DNA of 30,697 nt, taken from Marinosulfonomonas sp. (lineage in GTDB: Bacteria > Pseudomonadota > Alphaproteobacteria > Rhodobacterales > Rhodobacteraceae). Of this stretch, positions 1 to 7,778 are shown piece by piece. Each line of letters starts with the position of its first letter. Position 1 is the first letter of the stretch. The translations under genes and the position numbers were made by a program. The DNA is taken from contig JALSJL010000051.1 in NCBI GenBank assembly GCA_026989405.1, forward strand, positions 1 to 30,697, read 5' to 3'. Under the pieces are notes generated by a model. It was not told the origin of the DNA and made no database searches. It worked only from the letters and a program-made list of their open reading frames with translations.

Positions 1-2366
1 TCAGCCTTGGCGCCAAGCGGAAGGGCGACGGTGGTTTCCACCTCTTTGCCGGTTCGGAAGTCCTCACCCCGCAGGCGCACCCGCAGCGTGGCATCATCAG
101 GGGCATCGGTTGCGATCTGAATGATTTGCGCCGGGTCGATCCTGTCATAAGGATCAGCAATCTTGTTCAACCAGAAGCCAGGGTTGAACAGGGTGAAGGC
201 GATCAACAGCAATGCCAGGCTTTCCCATACTCGGGATTTCGTGAGAAACCAGTTCTGCGTGGCTGCCGCAAAGAGCAACATGGCAATCACTGCGACAATG
301 AAGACGAACACCGCTTTCAATGGCGTCACGTCGATCAACAACAATTCGGTGTTGAAGATGAACAGGAATGGCAGGATTGCCGTGCGCACGTCATAGCTGA
401 AGCCGATGATGCCGGTCTTGATCGGGTCACCCTTGGAAATCGCGGCCGCGGCAAAGGCCGCAAGGCCCACGGGGGGCGTATCATCGGCGAGGATGCCGAA
501 GTAGAACACGAACATGTGGACTGCGATCAACGGCACGATCAGGCCTGACTTGGCGCCAACCGCGATGATCACCGGCGCCATCAGCGAGGTGATGACGATG
601 TAGGTTGCCGTTGTCGGCAGGCCCATGCCGAGGATCAGTGAGAAAAGGCCCACGAAGATCAGCATCAACAGAAGGTTGCCACCCGAGATTGCCTCGATGA
701 ATTCGCCGATGACCTGGTGCGCGCCGGTCAATGACACGGTGCCGACGATGATGCCGGCGGTGCCGGTGGCGACCGCGATACCGATCATGTTGCGCGAGCC
801 GGCGATCATGCCGTCGATCAGTTCGTCCCATCCGGCCTTGAACCTTGCTCCAGCCGCGCTTTCGCCGCGGAAGAACGCCTTGAGCGGGTGCTGGGTCAGC
901 ATCACGAACATCATCGCGAAGGTCGCCCAGAAGGCCGAAAGGCCAGGTGATTTTCGTTCGATCATCAGGTTCCAGATCAGCACGATAACCGGAAGGGCAA
1001 AATATGCGCCGGTCTTGGCGACGGGGCCGGGTTCGGGCAGTTCGGTGAACGGTGCGTTCGGATCGTCCACCGTCAGATCCGGGTAGTTCGACGCCCATTT
1101 GAGCATTGCCAGATAGGCGATCAGAAACAGGACCATCATGCCGATCATGGAATACTCGCCCAACACCGGTTTCAGCCAACCAAGGCCGTAGTAAACCGCA
1201 AGGCTGAGAGCGCAGAATACGATGACGCCAAACAGGAAGCTGATCATCTTCTGGGTCATCGTGCGGGCAACGCCTTTGCGTGGCAGGCCCTCAAGGCCCA
1301 TCTTGGCCGCTTCCAGATGCACGATATAGACCAGCGCGATGTAGGAAATGATGGCGGGCAAAAACGCGTTCTTCACCACTTCAAGGTAAGAGATGCCAAC
1401 ATATTCCACCATCAGGAAGGCGGCGGCCCCCATGACAGGCGGCGTAAGCTGGCCATTGGTCGAGGATGCAACCTCGACCGCGCCCGCCTTTTCAGCCGAG
1501 AAGCCGACACGTTTCATCAGCGGGATGGTGAATGTGCCGGTGGTCACCGTATTGGCGATGGATGAGCCCGAGATCAGGCCGGTTGCCGCAGAGGCGACAA
1601 CGGCCGCCTTGGCCGGGCCGCCCTTGAGGTGCCCCATGAGCGCGAAGGCGAGCTTGATGAAGTAGTTTCCCGCACCCGCCTTTTCGAGCAGCGAGCCGAA
1701 GAGAACGAACAGGAAAACCATGGAGGCCGAAACCCCGAGCGCGAGGCCGAAGACGCCTTCGGTCTGCATCCAGAAGTGCCACATGGCCTTTCCGAAGCTT
1801 GCGCCTTTCCACTGCATGGCATCGGGGATGAACTCCCGGTCGCCATAAAAGACGTAGACAAGAAAGACCGAGGCGACGATGACCATCGGCAGGCCAAGCG
1901 CCCGGAACGTGGCGATCAGAACAACCGTGAGGCCGACTGCGGATGCAATCAGGTCGCCGGTGGTTGGCAGGCCCGAGCGCACGGCGATGGCGCTGGAATT
2001 GACGATCAGGTAAAGCGTGGCCGTCACGCCGGCCAACGCCAGTATCCAGTCATACCAGGGGATGTAATTTCGGGGCGATGACTTGAACAGCGGAAAGGCC
2101 ACGGTGGCCATGACAAGACCGAAGGCAAGGTGAATGACTCGTTCGGTGTCCGAGGTTACATAGATCCAGTTCAACCCGGTTTTTTGTGCAATGATCGCGG
2201 GCAGGGGCGAGGCGTTGAATACTTGCAGGATCGCCCAGATCAGGGCGGTGCCCGCAATGAATTTTCCTTGCCAGCCGTCGGGGTTGCGTGCGCCTACGTC
2301 CAAATCGGCGGCGAAGGCTTCCACGTCTTCCGGGACTGCCGAGCTTTTGCCCAGGTTATCTGTCAT
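1..2366 (-). CDS. TRAP transporter fused permease (4TM+12TM), C-terminus cut by the window edge
   Basis: This integral inner-membrane permease takes up a substrate delivered by the TAXI-type periplasmic receptor encoded just upstream, using an ion gradient. The frame opens with ATG at 2366 (MTDNLGKSSAVPEDVEAF) and stays open for about 788 codons to the left edge, so the C-terminus is missing. The translation is dominated by hydrophobic segments. Around 440-600 it reads GLIVPLIAVHMFVFYFG followed by ILADDTPPVGLAAFAAAAI, a hallmark of fused DctQM permeases that pair with TAXI receptors. This is the last visible gene of a five-gene minus-strand operon and follows the receptor gene after 121 bp that contain a strong hairpin. 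The substrate cannot be read from the permease; the operon partners suggest an organic, possibly sulfur-containing, acid. Confidence 0.93.
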   Translation of the reverse strand, partial: MTDNLGKSSAVPEDVEAFAADLDVGARNPDGWQGKFIAGTALIWAILQVFNASPLPAIIAQKTGLNWIYVTSDTERVIHLAFGLVMATVAFPLFKSSPRNYIPWYDWILALAGVTATLYLIVNSSAIAVRSGLPTTGDLIASAVGLTVVLIATFRALGLPMVIVASVFLVYVFYGDREFIPDAMQWKGASFGKAMWHFWMQTEGVFGLALGVSASMVFLFVLFGSLLEKAGAGNYFIKLAFALMGHLKGGPAKAAVVASAATGLISGSSIANTVTTGTFTIPLMKRVGFSAEKAGAVEVASSTNGQLTPPVMGAAAFLMVEYVGISYLEVVKNAFLPAIISYIALVYIVHLEAAKMGLEGLPRKGVARTMTQKMISFLFGVIVFCALSLAVYYGLGWLKPVLGEYSMIGMMVLFLIAYLAMLKWASNYPDLTVDDPNAPFTELPEPGPVAKTGAYFALPVIVLIWNLMIERKSPGLSAFWATFAMMFVMLTQHPLKAFFRGESAAGARFKAGWDELIDGMIAGSRNMIGIAVATGTAGIIVGTVSLTGAHQVIGEFIEAISGGNLLLMLIFVGLFSLILGMGLPTTATYIVITSLMAPVIIAVGAKSGLIVPLIAVHMFVFYFGILADDTPPVGLAAFAAAAISKGDPIKTGIIGFSYDVRTAILPFLFIFNTELLLIDVTPLKAVFVFIVAVIAMLLFAAATQNWFLTKSRVWESLALLLIAFTLFNPGFWLNKIADPYDRIDPAQIIQIATDAPDDATLRVRLRGEDFRTGKEVETTVALPLGAKA

Positions 2367-2451
2367 TCTTACTCTCCCTGTCCTGATCTGTTTCGCATCA
2401 GGTTGAACTTGTCTGGTTCATTCCCGGGCCTCTTTGGCGGGCCCCTGAATG

Positions 2452-2479
2452 CAAGGTGGGGGCCGCAACCCCCACCTTG
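2452..2479 (-). promoter_or_regulatory. Intergenic hairpin between TAXI receptor and permease genes
   Basis: This is a perfect 11-bp inverted repeat (arms CAAGGTGGGGG and CCCCCACCTTG) with a 6-nt loop, starting 8 bp after the receptor stop codon. No T-run follows on the minus strand, so it looks like an mRNA stabiliser or partial attenuator rather than a full terminator. Such elements commonly let the binding protein be made in excess over the membrane components. A second, weaker GGGCC/GGCCC repeat lies at about 2424-2443. Confidence 0.7.
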
Positions 2480-2487
2480 TCAGTGTC

Positions 2488-3450
2488 TTAGTCCATCAGG
2501 CCCAGTTCCTTGTAGGCCTTGATGGCGCCCGGATGCAGCGGCGCCGAAAGGCTGTCGCGGATCATTTCTTCTGCCTTCAGATTGGCAAATGCCGGGTGCA
2601 GTTTGCGGAAGTCATCGAGATTTCCAAGAACCGCCTTGGCGATCTCGTAAACAACCTCGTCAGGCACATCGGCCGAAGTCACGAAAGTTGCGCCGACACC
2701 AAAAGTCTGGATGTCGTCCGGGTGGTTCGGATACATGCCGCCGGGGATGACGGCCTTGCGGTAATAGGGGCGCTCGGCCACCAGGGCATCAATTTCCGGG
2801 GCCACCGCCGGCACGATTTTCGCGTCGCACGAAGCGATGGTTTCCTGCGTCAGGCCCGAAGGGTGACCCACCAACCAGAAGTATCCATCGATCTTGTCGT
2901 CGCAAAGCGCGCCGGCTGTCTCGGACGATTTCATCTTGGCAGCCAGAGCCAGATCGGAACGATCCCACCCGAGCGCTTCCTCGATCACTTCCCAGGTTCC
3001 CTGGGTGCCGGACCCATCGTTGCCGATGTTGAAACGCTTGCCCTTGATGTCGGTGATGTTGTCGATTCCGCTGTCGCGACGCACGAGAATGGTCACCGGC
3101 TCGGGGTGGACCGAAAAGACCGAGCGTAGTTTCTCGAACGGACCCTGGTCGGCAAATTTCGAGGTGCCGTTGTAGGCGTGATACTGCCAGTCGGACTGGG
3201 CAACGCCAAATTCGAGCTCACCGGAACGAATGGTGTTGATGTTGTAGATCGAACCGCCCGTCGACTCGACCGAGCAGCGGATGCCATGTTCCTTGCGGTT
3301 CTTGTTGACGAGACGGCAGATCGCGCCGCCGGTCGGGTAATAGACGCCGGTCACGCCGCCGGTCCCGATCGACACGAACTGCTGTTGTGCAGTTGCGGCC
3401 TGGGCCGATACGGCAAGTGCCGCTGCGGCTAGGAAATGGGTTATCTTCAT
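2488..3450 (-). CDS. TAXI family TRAP transporter substrate-binding protein
   Basis: This periplasmic receptor binds the substrate and hands it to the fused TRAP permease encoded downstream. The 320-residue product begins with a signal peptide (MKITHFLAAAALAVSAQA, cleavage probably near ATA-QQ). The mature N-terminus carries the TAXI-family signature SIGTGGVTGVYYPTGGAICR, and later segments (GSIYNINTIRSGELEFGVAQ, KGKRFNIGNDGSGTQ) also fit the family. The ATG at 3450 is preferred over an in-frame start 14 codons upstream because a GGGAG ribosome-binding site lies just before it and the signal peptide starts there. It is the fourth gene of the operon, 109 bp after the ThDP enzyme gene. TAXI receptors are much less well characterised than DctP receptors, so the ligand is open. 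Confidence 0.95.
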   Translation of the reverse strand: MKITHFLAAAALAVSAQAATAQQQFVSIGTGGVTGVYYPTGGAICRLVNKNRKEHGIRCSVESTGGSIYNINTIRSGELEFGVAQSDWQYHAYNGTSKFADQGPFEKLRSVFSVHPEPVTILVRRDSGIDNITDIKGKRFNIGNDGSGTQGTWEVIEEALGWDRSDLALAAKMKSSETAGALCDDKIDGYFWLVGHPSGLTQETIASCDAKIVPAVAPEIDALVAERPYYRKAVIPGGMYPNHPDDIQTFGVGATFVTSADVPDEVVYEIAKAVLGNLDDFRKLHPAFANLKAEEMIRDSLSAPLHPGAIKAYKELGLMD

Positions 3451-3559
3451 GTTTTTCTCCCTGGGTTGTAGTCGGTATTTGAGCTTCCGCATTCACCACG
3501 GAAAACCCATGCAAGGTCCGGGCCATTGCGGCCTCGGAACATCCGGTGTTGAGCGCTCT

Positions 3560-5170
3560 TCAGAATGCTCCGTTATATGCGTCCTTTTCAATCGGGCAGG
3601 CCAAAACGGTGAATACCGGTCTGTGCCACGCCTGTTCCAGTTCATTCTGCAACGCTTCGGCCGAAGTGACAAGGGCGCCGTGCCCACCATAAGCCGTTGC
3701 AACTGCAACAAAATCTGTACCTTCGAATGAAACACCGTGTTTCTCAAGCTGCATCGCCGCCTGCTTCTTTTCGATCAGGGCCAGGCTGTTATCGACCAAA
3801 ACGAGAATGACAACGGGCAGTTGCAGGTCGCGGAGGGTGGCGAGTTCTCCGGTTGTCATGTCGAAACCCGCATCCCCCACAACGGCGATGACGGGGGTCT
3901 CCGGGGCGGCGCGTTTGTAGCCGATGGCCAGCGGTATCGCGACACCCATCGTGCAGAAGGCGGTCGATTGCAACAGGCGGCGCGGGGCCGGCGCATGCCA
4001 CATCTGGCTGAGCAGGATGCGATGGGCGCCGCTGTCAACGGTGGTCACGGCACCTTCGGGCAGGGCATCTTGCAGGGCCAGGAACAGGGCCTGCGGCCCC
4101 CATGCGTCAGGTGGCGAGAACGCCTTGGCAAGCTGGCGTCGTGCAGCGTCGATTTCACCGTCCGGCCAAGGGTCGGCAAGCGGGCCGTCCAGCCCGGCAA
4201 AAAGCGCGCCGACAGCCTGCGCCACGTCGCCGACAAACCTGATGGCGCTGCCGTGCATGCCGTGTTCCGTCGGTGTGTGGGTCAGTTCGATGGCGACCCC
4301 GGCCTTCCACGGGCGTATCCAGCCCGAGCGCATTTCAATCGGGTCGTAGCCCACAAGGATCACGCAGTCGGATTGCGCCAGAAGCGGCAGGATCGTCTTG
4401 TCCGACAGTGGCGAAAGGCCGTGGCCGCCAAGGCAAAGCGGATGGTCTTCCGGCAGGATGCCCTTGGCCTTGTAGGTGGTGACCAACGGGATGGAATGGG
4501 TTTCGCAAACTGTGCGCAACGCATCCCCCGCGTCGTGCAACAGGGCACCGATGCCGGCCAGAATGATCGGGCGCCGTGAAGCCTTGAGGCGATCGATCGC
4601 GTCCCGGCGGTCGCTTTCGTCGCCCCACTGCCCGCGAGAGCGCACGCGCGCCGGGGACGCAAGTGTGGGCGCTTCGGTCTTGGCCAGCGTGTCGGGCAGG
4701 TCAATGTGCACCGGGCCGGGCGGGTCGGCCAGCGCAATCGACAGCGCCTTTTCGATGACCAGCGACGCGGTGCCCGGGGCCACGCGAAAGCGCGCCTTGG
4801 TGATCGGGGCCAGCAGCGCCGACTGGTCGATCACCTGGTGGGTGAACTGTTCGGCATTGGCATCGGCGATGCAGCCGGAGAGCACGATCAGCGGCACTTG
4901 TTCCTGAAAGGCATTGGCGATGGAATTGACGCCGTTCGCCAGGCCCGGGCCGATGGTGGTGAGCAGCACACCGGGTGCACCGGTGGCATGCCAGCTTCCT
5001 TCGGCCATGAAGCCGGCGGCGTTTTCATGCTTGCATAGCGTGAACTCCAGGCCGGCCTCGGCCAGCGCATCAAGCAAGATCAGAACCTCACCTCCGGGCA
5101 TGCCGAAGACATGGCGGCAGCCGGCACCGGCAAGCCCGCGTGCGATGGCCTGTGCTGCGTTCTGGGTCAT
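3560..5170 (-). CDS. Thiamine-diphosphate-dependent enzyme, acetolactate synthase-like
   Basis: The 536-residue protein has the three-domain layout of the acetolactate synthase/benzoylformate decarboxylase family. The N-terminal PYR domain has GMPGGEVL at 23-30 and the cofactor-activating Glu49 in LCKHENAAGFMAEG. A central domain (about 185-330) follows. The C-terminal PP domain has the diphosphate/metal motif GDAGFDMTTGEL from residue 432, ending in VDNSLALIEKKQ. The family splits or joins C-C bonds next to a carbonyl. The substrate is not evident. It lies in an operon with a CoA-transferase and a desulfinase-like acyl-CoA dehydrogenase, so a 2-oxo acid or aldehyde precursor of their substrate is an inference. 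True biosynthetic acetolactate synthase is less likely because no small subunit (ilvH) is present and the context is catabolic. Its ATG overlaps the previous stop codon (ATGA). Confidence 0.9.
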   Translation of the reverse strand: MTQNAAQAIARGLAGAGCRHVFGMPGGEVLILLDALAEAGLEFTLCKHENAAGFMAEGSWHATGAPGVLLTTIGPGLANGVNSIANAFQEQVPLIVLSGCIADANAEQFTHQVIDQSALLAPITKARFRVAPGTASLVIEKALSIALADPPGPVHIDLPDTLAKTEAPTLASPARVRSRGQWGDESDRRDAIDRLKASRRPIILAGIGALLHDAGDALRTVCETHSIPLVTTYKAKGILPEDHPLCLGGHGLSPLSDKTILPLLAQSDCVILVGYDPIEMRSGWIRPWKAGVAIELTHTPTEHGMHGSAIRFVGDVAQAVGALFAGLDGPLADPWPDGEIDAARRQLAKAFSPPDAWGPQALFLALQDALPEGAVTTVDSGAHRILLSQMWHAPAPRRLLQSTAFCTMGVAIPLAIGYKRAAPETPVIAVVGDAGFDMTTGELATLRDLQLPVVILVLVDNSLALIEKKQAAMQLEKHGVSFEGTDFVAVATAYGGHGALVTSAEALQNELEQAWHRPVFTVLACPIEKDAYNGAF

Positions 5171-6363
5171 GGGGGTGCCCCAGGTTTGGTATAGCCGCCA
5201 CGGGTTTGCGGGGTTTTCATGCCAAGGATCGAGCCGGCAACCTGCGTGCGCAAGATTTGCGCAGTGCCGCCGCCGATTGTGAACATGCGCGCATCGCGCA
5301 CCATGCGTTCCAGCGGCAGGTTGCGCGAGTATCCGGCAGAACCATGGATTTGCAGCGCGTCGTTGGTGACCTTGATCGCGGTTTCAGACGCCAGGATCTT
5401 GGCCTGCGCGGCTTCGCGCATGTCCGGGAAGCCGTGGCCGGCGTTCAGCGCCGCGTTGTGGATCAACGCGCGCGCCGCGGCCAACCCGATGGACATGTCG
5501 GCGAGCATCCATTGCAGGCCCTGGAATTCGGCGATCGGGCGGTCGAATTGCCGGCGGGTCCTGGCGTAGTCCAGCGCCAGTTCATGGGCGCCCTGCGCGA
5601 TGCCAAGCGCAACTGTCGCGGCACCGATGCGCTGACCGTTATAGGCGCGCATCAGCCCGGCAAAGCCGCGGTTCAGCCCTTCGGGCGGCGCGACCATCAT
5701 GTCCGCGGGCACTTCCAGGTTGTCGAGGATGATCTCGGTTTCCGGGATGCCGCGCAGGCCCATGGCCGGCTCGCGCCGCCCGATCTTCAGCCCCTCGGCC
5801 TGTCCGCGAACCGCGATGAATCCGCCGATGCCCATGTCGCGGCCATCGTCGATGACGCGCGCGAAGATCAGGTGCAGTTTCGACACGCCGCCGCCGGTGA
5901 TCCAGTGTTTCGTGCCGTTCAGTATATAGCGGTTGCCCCGTTTCACCGCCTTCGTCGTCATCTCTGTGGCGGCCGAGCCTGCGCCCGGCTCGGTGATGCA
6001 GATCGCCGGTTTGTCACCGGCAAGCACCAGTTCGGCGGCCAGTTGCTTTTGGGCCTCGGAGCCGTATTGCATGATCGCACCGACACCGCCCATGTTGGCC
6101 TCGACCACGATGCGCCCGGTGACGCCACAGACCTTGGCCATTTCCTCGATCACCAGAATGGCGTCCATGTATGTCAGGCCCTGACCGCCGTAGTCGCGCG
6201 GGATGGTCATGCCCATGAACCCGGCCTGCGTTAGCTTTTCCACGTTGTCCCAAGGGTATTCTTCGGTGCGGTCCACCTCGGCGGCGCGCGGGGCGATTTC
6301 CCTTTCGGCAAGGCGGCGGGCGGCCTCTTGCAGTGCTTTCCGGTCGTCGCTCAGGTAGAACAT
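5167..6363 (-). CDS. acd: Acyl-CoA dehydrogenase-fold protein, probable 3-sulfinopropionyl-CoA desulfinase
   Basis: The 398 residues form a full-length acyl-CoA dehydrogenase fold with the FAD/substrate segments ICITEPGAGSAATEM (121-135) and WITGGGVSKLHLIFARV (154-170). The catalytic base is missing at both known positions: the usual YEGT near the C-terminus reads GGGT (Gly365), and the alternative helix-G position is Gln244 (RAYNGQRIGA). Arg84 is present (VTGRIVVEANMGG). From established knowledge, the Advenella desulfinase Acd uses an Arg84/Gln pair in this fold, without a catalytic Glu, to release sulfite from 3-sulfinopropionyl-CoA and give propionyl-CoA. My recollection of Acd also includes the C-terminal stretches VTNDALQ, RDARMFTI, GGTAQILRTQV and the ending MK-PQTR-GY-K. 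The gene starts 4 nt after the CoA-transferase stop and overlaps the ThDP gene by 4 nt. An ordinary acyl-CoA dehydrogenase is unlikely; another non-oxidising relative remains possible. Confidence 0.85.
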   Translation of the reverse strand: MFYLSDDRKALQEAARRLAEREIAPRAAEVDRTEEYPWDNVEKLTQAGFMGMTIPRDYGGQGLTYMDAILVIEEMAKVCGVTGRIVVEANMGGVGAIMQYGSEAQKQLAAELVLAGDKPAICITEPGAGSAATEMTTKAVKRGNRYILNGTKHWITGGGVSKLHLIFARVIDDGRDMGIGGFIAVRGQAEGLKIGRREPAMGLRGIPETEIILDNLEVPADMMVAPPEGLNRGFAGLMRAYNGQRIGAATVALGIAQGAHELALDYARTRRQFDRPIAEFQGLQWMLADMSIGLAAARALIHNAALNAGHGFPDMREAAQAKILASETAIKVTNDALQIHGSAGYSRNLPLERMVRDARMFTIGGGTAQILRTQVAGSILGMKTPQTRGGYTKPGAPP

Positions 6364-6367
6364 GGGG

Positions 6368-7579
6368 TCAGTCCCTGGGGGTCAGCGTGGGGCGGCTCAG
6401 GAATTCACGCAGGATTTCTTCGGTATGCTCGCCGCAGGTCGGGGGGTGGCGCCGGTAGGTGACCGGTGTTTGCGAGAAATTGATCGGGTTGCCGATCAGC
6501 TCGACCGCGCCGCTTGCGGCGAGCGGGTGCGGCACGGACAGTTTCATGTTGCGCGCGGCGACCTGATCGGTCTCGAATACCTCGGGGACGGTGTTGACCG
6601 GCCCGCCGGGAACGCCGGCGCGTTCCATTGCGTCAAGCAGCTCGTCCTTGCCTCGTCGCAAGACAAGCTCGGACAGCAGGGCGATCAGCGCATCACGGTT
6701 TTCCAGCCGCGCCGGGTTGGTGGCAAACCGGGCGTCGCGTGCAAGATCGGCGCGATCGAGGATGTCACAAAACCGGGCGAACTGTGCGTCGTTTCCGACC
6801 GCGACAATGACATGACCGTCCGAGGTTTCGAATACCTGATAGGGCACGATATTGGGGTGTTGGTTGCCGCGCCTCTTGGGGGCTTCGCCCGACAGCAGAT
6901 AGTTGACGCCTTCGTTGATCAGCCACGAGATTTGCGTATCCACCAGCGCGATATCTATGTGCTGGCCTTCACCGCTGGCGTCGCGGTGGCGCAGGGCCGC
7001 GAGGATGGCGTTCGAGGCATACATGCCGCACATCACATCGGCGATGCCAACGCCGACCTTGACCGGCTCGCCATCGGGTTCGCCCGTCAGGCTCATCATG
7101 CCGCCGTAGCCCTGGGCCAGGATATCGTAGCCGGGTTTGTGGCTGTGCGGGCCGGTCTGGCCGTAGCCCGAGATCGAGCAATAAACCAGCCGCGGGTTGA
7201 TTTTCGCGAGCGTGGCGTAGTCCAGCCCGTATTTCTTCAGCCCGCCGGGTTTGAAGTTTTCGATCACCACGTCCACCTGCGCCGCAATCTCGCGCAGCGC
7301 TTCGGCGCCTTCCGGTGTTGCCATGTCGATGGCCGCCGAGCGCTTGTTGCGGTTGGCCGAAAGGTAATAAGCGCTTTCGCCCGTCGGCTTGCCATCTGTG
7401 CCGGTGACGAAAGGGGGCCCCCAACTGCGGGTATCGTCGCCGGTGCCGGGGCGTTCGATCTTGATCACATCGGCGCCCATGTCGGCCAGAAGCTGGGTGC
7501 AGAACGGCCCGGCAAGGATGCGGGACATGTCAAGAATGCGCAGGCCTGCAAGCGGGCCGAGGTTGGGAGTGTCACTCAA
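6368..7579 (-). CDS. Class III (CaiB/BaiF, formyl-CoA transferase family) CoA-transferase
   Basis: The enzyme moves CoA between acyl-CoA and a free carboxylic acid through an aspartyl intermediate. The 403-residue product (usual family size) shows the N-terminal signature GLRILDMSRILAGPFCTQLL, ADMGADVIKIERPGTGDDTR, the NFKPGGLKKYGLDYATL block, SGYGQTGP, and GIADVMCGMYA with the probable nucleophile Asp181. I chose TTG at 7579 because GGAAAGG lies just upstream and the product then opens SDTPNLGPLAGLRILD as in relatives; the in-frame extension to 7678 is unlike the family. It is the first gene of the minus-strand operon and is followed after 4 nt by the desulfinase-like gene. In 3-sulfinopropionate degraders, a class III enzyme (Act) makes 3-sulfinopropionyl-CoA from succinyl-CoA, so that role is inferred here. 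Confidence 0.9.
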   Translation of the reverse strand: MSDTPNLGPLAGLRILDMSRILAGPFCTQLLADMGADVIKIERPGTGDDTRSWGPPFVTGTDGKPTGESAYYLSANRNKRSAAIDMATPEGAEALREIAAQVDVVIENFKPGGLKKYGLDYATLAKINPRLVYCSISGYGQTGPHSHKPGYDILAQGYGGMMSLTGEPDGEPVKVGVGIADVMCGMYASNAILAALRHRDASGEGQHIDIALVDTQISWLINEGVNYLLSGEAPKRRGNQHPNIVPYQVFETSDGHVIVAVGNDAQFARFCDILDRADLARDARFATNPARLENRDALIALLSELVLRRGKDELLDAMERAGVPGGPVNTVPEVFETDQVAARNMKLSVPHPLAASGAVELIGNPINFSQTPVTYRRHPPTCGEHTEEILREFLSRPTLTPRD

Positions 7580-7600
7580 TTTGCGGACCTTTCCGGAACA

Positions 7601-7625
7601 GTTTTGCGTGCGGTTTTGCGTGCAA
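7601..7625. promoter_or_regulatory. Candidate operator: tandem GTTTTGCGTGC repeats in the divergent region
   Basis: Two direct copies of GTTTTGCGTGC start 12 bp apart (7601 and 7613). The second extends into the dyad TTGC-GT-GCAA (7616-7625). They lie 22-46 bp upstream of the CoA-transferase start, inside the 199-bp space between the two divergent transport operons. Nearby CCGGAA-type elements (7592-7598, 7640-7645) add more symmetry. This looks like a binding site for a regulator not encoded in the visible window, and it could control one or both directions. This is inference from sequence form only. Confidence 0.4.
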
Positions 7626-7778
7626 CAGGGCCAATCATCCGGAAAATGCCCGCCATGGCGGCATGAAGCAAGGACCATCCGCCCGGAACCGGATACGGCA
7701 CAGATTTCCGGTAGGCAAATCGTGCCCTTGCGTTATTGTGTGGGCACCGAATTCAAAAAAGATGTCTGGGAGGACTAC

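Noticed and set aside
5140..6234. Plus-strand open frame opposite the desulfinase-like gene
   Set aside because: It is antisense to a full-length, motif-rich gene and has no domain of its own.
6362..7666. Plus-strand open frame opposite the CoA-transferase gene
   Set aside because: It mirrors the CoA-transferase reading frame; GC-rich DNA produces such open antisense frames.
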